Source: Chlamydomonas sphaeroides
Lineage: Eukaryota; Chlorophyta; Chlorophyceae; Chlamydomonadales; Chlamydomonadaceae
NCBI GenBank assembly: GCA_001662425.1
Contig: BDDC01001399.1
Span: 1-26,917 of the forward strand
Length of the DNA stretch: 26,917 nucleotides
Direction of reading: 5' to 3'
The translations under genes and the position numbers were made by a program. The notes under the pieces are model-generated. The model worked only from the letters and a program-made list of their open reading frames with translations. It did not search any database and was not told the origin of the DNA. Below are positions 20,446-26,917 of the stretch, one piece after another (the stretch's first letter is position 1; every line of letters begins with the position of its first letter).

Positions 20446-23400
20446 ATGGGCGTGGTGGTCATCCCGCCTAACCCGGTCGGGCCGGGTCGGGCGACGGCCG
20501 TTCTTGAGCTCGACAAGGACGAGGCGCGAGTCACGATCAACCGCCTTAAAGCGGCGATTGAACTTCTAAAGACACGAGGCGGTATCACGCTGCAAAGGGG
20601 CGCCGCGCTAGGCGTCGCGCCAAATGCGCCGCAGATCGCGTCCGCACCGGCTGGCCCAGCAGGCAAGTGCGCGCCGCATGCAGCGTGCTGCTGTGCTGAT
20701 GCGGCGCGCATGGTGATGCTCTGTCGCGTCTGACGAGTCACGCCAAACCCTGCTTGCACGATGCTTCGTCGCTCCGCCAACCCTCGCGCGCCCGAGCGCC
20801 GACCCGCTTCCGCAGCACAACTGTTCAGCGGCCAGAGGCACACTCGCCATCCGCGACTCGCGCGAACCCACGCGGCCCTGTCCTGCCCTCAATCTGCCCT
20901 GCAGCCTCTGCAGCGCCAATTCCGGCGCCACGGCCTCCCCCGCCAGCTCCAGCCCCGGCGCCAGCCCCGGCGCCCGCTCTGGCGCCGTCGCCGCCGCCCG
21001 CTGCCGCTATGCTGCGGCCGCCCAATGCCATGGCGGCGGCTGCCATGAGGCCGGGCATGGGCGTGCCCCAGCAGGTCAGGCAGCGGCCGAGCTGGGGTGG
21101 GCTGGGCAGGAGGCCGGGGGTCGCAGGCAGGGGCCGAGTTGGGCTGGGAGGCAGGAGGTCACGTGCTCCCAGCCTAGCGCAGCTGCTCCTGTCGTCTTGG
21201 CCTCGCGCTGCCAGCTCCGCGACGTGCCTTGCGTGTTGGATCATGGACACAAGCCCGGCGCCCCCACTGTGCTGCGTCCTGCCGTCGCGCCACCGGGTTC
21301 CTGCACCCATCCGCCGTCCCGCCTGTGCCCCGGGGCTCACTCGCAGGTGGCCGCCGCTGCGGCCGTGCGCCCGCCCGCCCCAGGCAAGGGCCGAGCTGGG
21401 AGTCCGGCACGTGTGTGTGTGTGTGTGTGTGCCTGTGTGTATGTGTGTGCGGGGGGTGGGGGTGTCCACATCATCATGCTTGTCAGTGTCATGAGGGATC
21501 GGGCTACACGTGCGAGGAAGCTGCGTTCCAGCCATTTGCGCAGTTTGCTTGTGGCGCGGCCGGGTGGTCATCCACCAATACACAACTGAAGCGTGCCCCT
21601 GCCCTTGGCCCCATCCACCAGCCATGCCAGCGCCCTACGCGCCGCCCGTTATGTCGCAGCCGCCCGTCTACGCGCCGCCCCCGCCGGCGCCGGCGGCCGT
21701 GCCCCGACCGGCGGCGCCGACGCCCAACCCGGCGGCCGCGGCCGCGGCTGCAGCCGCCGCGGCTGCGGCGGCGAACAGGGTGGCGCCGCCGTCCGCCGCC
21801 GCCGCGGCAGCGGCCCGCGCCGCCGCGGCGACGGCGGCGGCTGCTCAGCGGCCGCCGCCGCCAGCACCCGCGGCGCAGCGCCCCGCGGCTCCGCCCACCA
21901 GGTCGGCTTGCCCCTGGCCTCAGCTGTCCTTGTGTGCGTGAGGCTCGCTCGTGCCAGTGTCAGGCCCCTCATGGCAATTGCCGCCGCTCGTTCGCTGACG
22001 CGCGCCGCCTGCCCTGCCCCGCCTGCCCTGCCCCGCCTCCCCTGCCCCCCGCCGCAGGGCGCCGCCCACCCCGGGCCCCGCGGCGTCCTCCTATGCGCCG
22101 AACGCCCCCCACTGGGAGGTGTGCCTCACCACCGACACAGGCGACCACAACAGGGACCCCATCACGGTGGGCTGGCGGACTCCTGCCCATGCCTTTGAGG
22201 TTTTAGCAGCACGTGCCAGTGGTGGGACGTGCAACGTTGTGGATGGTTTTGGGCCCTCCGTGAAGCACCGGTCCCCCGCGGCACGCGCCCACGCCCACGC
22301 CCTCGGCCGCACGCCCCCAGGCCCTGGCCTTCTGCTCAGCGCTGGATGGCCTGCCCGGCGGCGACGGCCACGGCGGCTGGCTCATCTCCTCCTCGCGCCG
22401 CCTGCTCAACCTGTGGGAGTGCTCCGCGGGTGGAGGCCGGGGCGCGCCGTCGCTCATGGTGGGGAGCGCAGCGTGCGGGGCGGGGCGCGAGGCGGGGAGG
22501 CAGGGAGGGTGCTGGCGGCTGGGTACCAGGGTCGGGGGCGGCACGGACCCTCGCTAACGCGCAGTGAGCGCTCGGTGCAGGGTGGGGAAGGGCGTAGGGA
22601 GGACGGGCAGGCCGGCGGAAGCGGAGGTGCGGAGCGCAGGGGCGGGCACAAGAAGGCGCGCATAGCCGGCAGCCCGGGGTCTCGTGGGGCTCGTGGAGCC
22701 TCACTCGCGCCGGCCGTCGGTGGCTGGGGAGGCGTTCGGTCGACAGCGGACCGACCAGGGCGCCGGGCAGCGCCACCGGGGCCCCGGCTCGGCCTGCTCC
22801 CACGCTGCGGCCCTCTAACCCTCTCCCTCTCCGGCTGCCCCCCTCCCCCTCTGCCGCCGCCGCCGCTGCCCCCGGCCCGCAGCTGCTGCACTCGCAGGAG
22901 ACGGACTTCGTGTCCAACCACCTGGCCGCCGAGCCCGCCGCCAAGCTGCTGTTTGCGGCCAGCGCCGAGGCCAAGAGCGGGGCCGAGGCGGTGACGGCAC
23001 ACTCGCTATTCGCGGAGGCGGGCATGCTGGCGTACAAGTACAGGTGAGGGCGGTGGAGTGGGGAGAGGACGGGGAAACCGGCGGACGAGGCCCTGGGTTT
23101 CAGTGCGCGAGGTAGGTCGGCAGGCTGGCGTACAAGCACAAATCGCTGGGGGAAAGGAAGGATGGGGGCACCGGCGGGGTGAAGGACGGGAACAGCCTGG
23201 GGTTTCGGCACGCAGAGCTAGGGTGGGCGTGCTGCGGCGCCGAGATGTCGCGCACTGGGAAGCTGCGAGGGCGCCGTGGCGCAGAGCTGTCTGTCCCGGC
23301 ACGCGGCCGCTACGCAAGGTCGCAGCCCCTGTGCGCGTCCCTCGCTTGCTCGCCTCCAGACTCCACTTGACACTCCCCGCCGCCACGGCCCCCTTGCCTG

Positions 23401-25453
23401 CGCCCCCCCCACCGCCCAGGCTGGCCGTGGTGCCGCCCAACACGCCCAAGCCGCAGCCGGCCGCGCCCGGCATGGCGCCGCCGCGGCTGCTCAGCAAGGT
23501 GCGGCCAGCGTTGGGCGTTGGGCCGGTCCATGCTGGAGTGGGGGCTAGGCTGGGCTCTCATCCATGCAGTCCTCGTCCCATCCCGCGCCAATCCTGGCCC
23601 AACAACCCCGGCACTTGTCCTCTGCCCATCACGCAACCCCACTCCTGGACCCTTCCCCCAGGTGGGCTCGCTGCACCCCATCGGCGGCGCGCTGCGCTCC
23701 CACTGCGTGGCCGCCTACGCGGGCACCGTGCTGGTTTTCGACGCCAGCAGCGGCCTGTCGCCGCCCGCCAACGCCGGCCCCGGCGGAGCGCCGCCCAAGG
23801 CCTATTGGAAGGCCTCCGAGCCCACGGCGCCCATCACGTCGCTCACCGTGTCCATAGCGGGCTCGCCGCGTGTCGTGACGGGCGCCCGCGACGGCGGCGT
23901 CACAGTGTGAGTTGCGCGGCGCGGGGTGGGGACGGGAGACATCTGTGTTGCGAGCACGGCGCGCGCGCCGCGCATGGGGGCGCGGCGCTGTGATGTCGCG
24001 GGCGCGCCCTGGGCGCTGTGCCGCCCGGCGCCAGTGAGCTCCCGGCCGAGGCTCGCTCCCCTGGCCGCTGCCCACTTCCCTCCGCCCCCGCAGCTGGGAC
24101 ATGCGGCAGCGGCCGCCCGCCGGGTCGTGGCGCTGCAAGGGCCACAGCCAGAGCGTCACGGGACTGCAGGTGGGGCGGGGGCCGGGGGATGGGGCCCGGA
24201 GTGGGGACAGGTGCCTGGGTGCATGCGGCTAGACTGCGGCGCGGGGGCTAGGGGCTCGGGTGCAGGCAGCCGCGGGCCGTCGGACAGCGCCATCCGCTGA
24301 TCAGTTACGGGAGCATGAGGGTGTCGTGCGTCTGTCTCGGGGGGGGGGGGCATGGCCACCTCCATCCCACAACCCCAACACACCGTCAATGCCCAGGTCA
24401 CCAACGACGTCACGCTCGCCACGGGAGGCCTGGACGGCAAGGTGGGGCTGGGCGGGCTGCGTGGGGGGCTGTGTGGGGGCCGAGGGGAGCGGACCGGCCG
24501 ACCTCGTGTCCTACCTGCATCGCGGTGTCGTGGGCTGCCTGGCGGCGCATCCAGGGGCTCGCCTGGTGCGCTGCTTAATTGGTTGCTCGGCTGGTTTTGG
24601 ACGCTTCTTGCTTGTCCGCAAGTGGGCCTGCACGTCCTCGGCTGGCCCCCAATCACGGAGCCACCAGCATGACCGTCACGCTGAGTCTGACAACCCCAAA
24701 ACAGCGATCCATGATGCGCCCTCTCATCGACCTCTACCGCTGCCTTCCCCCTGTGCCTCCCTCCCTCCCTCCCTCCCTGCCGCTCAGGTCCATCTGTGGG
24801 ACCTGCGCTCCTCCGCCGCCCCCCGCGCCACCGCCAACCCGGACGGCAGCGCGGTGCTCGGCGTCAAGACCAGCCCCGCGGGGGACTGCGTCGCGGGTGC
24901 GTGCGGCGGGGCGGCCTGCGGCGCGGGGGGGTCAGACCCCACCCTTTACTCCCATTGGGGCTCCGTGGGGCCAGCCAGCGGGGCGGTCCCAGGCAGCTGA
25001 GGGTCCTTCGGGGTGGGCCTCGCTGGCGGGGGCGGGGGCGGGGCTGGCGGCTCGGAGCGCGCCGCGGCCCTGCGCGAGGGGCAGCGGTCGCTGGCAGGGC
25101 CGGCGCGACACCGGCGATGGCCCGTACCGCACGCCCCGTCCCACGTCTCGCCGCGTCGCAACCCACTGCCGCAGCCCACTCACCCGCACACCGCGCGCAG
25201 CCGTGCGGCCCGGCTGACTGGTGCCTCCCCTGCCCCCTCACTCCCCCACTCCCCCCACTCCCCCTTCTCAGTGCACACCCACAAGGGCCTGCTCACGGTG
25301 GACCTGCTGGACGGCTCGGCCGCCGTGACGTCGCTCACGACCGCGCCGCTGCCCAAGCCCTTTTGCGACATTGTCTGGAACACCGCCACCGCCGAGGTGT
25401 ACGCCGCCTCCACCGCCGGCTCCGTCACGGTGTTCCGGCAGACGTACGGATGA
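20446..25453 (+). CDS. WD40-repeat protein with N-terminal helix and Pro/Ala-rich linker
   Basis: This is a predicted beta-propeller scaffold; partner and pathway are unknown. Exons: 20446-20662, 20905-21096, 21622-21901, 22058-22166, 22321-22458, 22883-23043, 23420-23498, 23662-23906, 24094-24169, 24397-24441, 24788-24896, 25272-25453; the total is 610 codons plus stop. The start ATG has a strong GCCATGG context. Residues 1-50 include a charged amphipathic helix (KDEARVTINRLKAAIELLK). Residues about 73-245 are Pro/Ala-rich with APAPAP and poly-Ala runs. The C-terminal half forms WD-like blades: LLNLWECS (exon 5), GTVLVFDASSG (exon 8), VTVWDMR followed by CKGHSQSVTGLQ (exons 8-9), GGLDGK then VHLWDLR (residues 515-521), and SVTVFRQTYG at the end. 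Intron 1 appears to be GC-AG (CAG|GCAAGT). The exon 2 end is the least certain: the strong donor at 21075 is out of phase with exon 3, so the in-phase donor at 21097 is used. It is divergently placed from the kinase-like gene. Confidence 0.75.
21411..21450. repeat. GT microsatellite in a WD40-gene intron
   Basis: (GT)10 followed by interrupted GT/AT units, inside intron 21097-21621. It is a simple-sequence repeat and likely length-polymorphic. Confidence 0.95.
23026..23216 (+). repeat. Duplicated exon end and intron start in the WD40 gene
   Basis: The end of exon 6 (GCTGGCGTACAAGTACA, 23026-23042) recurs at 23124-23140 with one difference. Both copies are followed about 60-70 bases later by GGGTTTC-type sequence (about 23095 and 23201). 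In the second copy the splice donor CAGGTGAG has become CAAATCGC. This is a diverged tandem duplication of roughly 100 bases spanning the exon-intron border. Confidence 0.7.
24757..24779. repeat. CCCT simple repeat before the exon at 24788
   Basis: A run of CCCT units forms the pyrimidine tract just before the CTCAG acceptor of WD40 exon 11, so it is probably part of the splicing signal. Confidence 0.85.
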
Positions 25454-25746
25454 GGGGCAGGCATAGGCGGTGTACGGCATCGTACGGATTGGCGGGAGGG
25501 CGGGAGGCAAAAGCGCGTTCGGGGTGACGAGAGGAGGGCGGGTTTGCAGGCGGGGCTGGGGAAGGGGGCCGGCGCTGTTGGGCTGTTGGAGAGTGGGGTG
25601 CAGGCGAGGTGTGGGGTGGCGAGGGGACGGCGGCTGAGCCAGGCGGACATGGCGGCAGGATGTGCGGCGCTGGGGCGCGAGCGCTTGTCTGTGGTGGTGC
25701 GGCGACAGCGGCGCGGGGCGGAGTGCGCGCTGTGGCAGCATGTGGC

Positions 25747-25788
25747 GCAGCTCGCGGGCGGGAGGGTGCAGCTGGCGGGCGGGAGGGT
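25747..25788. repeat. 21-base tandem duplication
   Basis: Two adjacent copies beginning GCAGCT and containing GCGGGCGGGAGGGT differ at one base (CTCGCG versus CTGGCG). They lie about 295 bases after the WD40 stop, in the putative 3' UTR. Confidence 0.9.
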
Positions 25789-26140
25789 GCGGACATACAG
25801 GGTTGCGAGGCGGGAGGTGGCCACCGAGCGACGAGCCGTTGGTTGTGTGGGGGCGGCGACTTGCGGTTGGCCTGGTGCAGAGGCGTTTTGGGATGGGCGT
25901 TTCGGCGCCCGGGGACCCTGGTTGCTTGTGCCAGAGTCGCAAGGCATGCAGGATGTGACAATGGAGCAAGCACCTGACAGCGGCCCTGGCCGTTCCATTC
26001 AATGCCCACGATGCCTCGGGCATGACGTCTCCCGCCCGCAGTTTCTTGCGTCTGGTATCATTGAGATTGATGAACAAATCGTTTGCAAGTAGCGTCTCGG
26101 CCGTTTTAGCGGTAAAGCGCAGCGATATCAAATCGTGTAC

Positions 26141-26318
26141 CGTTGACGTCTCGGGTGCCAGGGCTGACGCAGGCGCGTACGGCGTCAGCGCAACATTCTG
26201 GCTCGGCCGGCAATCAAGAGGCTGTGAATCTTTACCTGTTTCTTTGCAGGCACCTGTAGGCGGAGTTCTCGCAGGCCGCGGCCCCGAGACTGACCAGGCT
26301 GCGACGTTGACGTCTCGG
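26141..26318. repeat. Two 14-base direct repeats with a TGACGTC core
   Basis: CGTTGACGTCTCGG occurs exactly at 26141-26154 and 26305-26318; the shorter TGACGTCT also occurs at 26023-26030. TGACGTC contains the ACGT core bound by bZIP factors. Whether they regulate a gene outside the window cannot be seen. Confidence 0.6.
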
Positions 26319-26784
26319 AGGCCGCGGCACCGGAACGCTCGTGACATTCTCGCGAATCAAAGTAACTCCACTTACACAAGGTACTTATTGTTACGGTTAT
26401 TTCATTCAAAAGCACAGAAGCATGCGTGAGCAGAAATTGTGTCATGGGTGACGACTACGGCAGTCAACTCGATCACGCAAAATTTGCACCTTTGGCGCTG
26501 CGACACTCGCTATTGTGCATACGATTCGGTGCGGCACACAGTCGCTGCTCCAGGGTTGTGGGCCGTCGGCTTGCCCTTGCGTCGCGAGGGCGACCGTTAT
26601 CGCTCCTAGCCCTACCCCGCCTCCCGTTGGTCGCCGACCCCAGCCAGCCGTCATACCCCGCCCTCGCCGGCTCACCGCCATCCCACCTGACCCACGCATT
26701 TTCTTCCTCTTCGCTGCCACCAAGACACCAAGTCCCGCCCCGCCCTGAACGCTGCCGCCGCTGTCATCGTTCAGCGCCCAGGAG

Positions 26785-26808
26785 GAAATAGAAATAGAAA
26801 TAGAAATA
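26785..26808. repeat. (GAAATA)4 hexanucleotide repeat
   Basis: Four perfect GAAATA units in an otherwise GC-rich context. Just after it, two similar GGGGCGGGG...AGGTT segments follow at about 26816 and 26845. Confidence 0.95.
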
Positions 26809-26917
26809 AGTACCCTGGGGCGGGGCCGCCTAGGTTGAATTAAGGGGGCGGGGCGTCCAGGTTCTAGGACCACCTGCCTCCGCCACCGTGAGATAGGAGG
26901 GGGTGAGGGGAGGGGGG

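Larger units (their letters stand above)
25454..26917. other. Non-coding region downstream of the WD40 gene to the window edge
   Basis: No gene is supported on either strand. No TGTAA was found after the WD40 stop on the + strand. A TTACA at 26372-26376 (TGTAA on the - strand) could belong to a gene right of the window. The region contains a 21-base tandem duplication, three TGACGTCT motifs and a GAAATA repeat, listed separately. The last 100 bases have GC-box-like GGGGCGGGG runs. Confidence 0.5.

Noticed and set aside
25544..26429. Open frames on both strands after the WD40 gene
   Set aside because: They overlap one another and cross a 21-base tandem repeat, with no recognisable motif or plausible exon structure.
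1..26917. tRNA, rRNA, riboswitch, insertion sequence or phage genes
   Set aside because: None was recognised on either strand; the window reads as ordinary algal nuclear genes.

Overview
This window looks like nuclear DNA of a GC-rich green alga, most likely a volvocine/chlamydomonadalean species. The reasons are: genes broken into many short exons by GT-AG (and some GC-AG) introns of about 100-650 bases; long Ala/Pro/Gly/Ser low-complexity tracts; TGTAA-type poly(A) signals; and a secreted M11 metalloproteinase with a QExxH zinc site and a hydroxyproline-rich tail, an extracellular-matrix protein type known from Volvox and Chlamydomonas. No bacterial operon, insertion sequence, rRNA, tRNA or CRISPR was seen. 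All gene models were spliced by hand from splice consensus, reading-frame continuity and protein motifs. The four complete models each sum to a whole number of codons.

Layout, left to right: (1) 3' part of a cytochrome P450 gene, + strand, about 80/282-2727, entering from beyond the left edge. (2) About 1.8 kb without a gene, holding two TGTAA signals and hairpins. (3) A 14-exon secreted metalloproteinase gene, + strand, 4494-9833, 767 aa. (4) A 740-base convergent gap. (5) A 4-exon CRM-domain (YhbY-like) RNA-binding protein gene, - strand, 10574-12800, 514 aa, probably organellar. (6) A 14-exon protein-kinase-fold gene, - strand, 13490-19957, 926 aa. Its catalytic-loop Asn and DFG Asp are both replaced, so it is predicted to be a pseudokinase. 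(7) A 488-base divergent promoter region. (8) A 12-exon WD40-repeat gene, + strand, 20446-25453, 610 aa. (9) About 1.46 kb of non-coding sequence with short repeats to the right edge.

The genes do not form an obvious shared pathway, as is usual in algal nuclear genomes. The kinase-like and WD40 genes are head-to-head and could share a promoter. The points of most interest are the double active-site loss in the kinase-like protein, the QExxH zinc site with an acidic DxDxDGxxD loop and a Pro-rich tail in the protease, three GC-AG introns, and three introns in three different genes that carry a decayed copy of neighbouring exon sequence.
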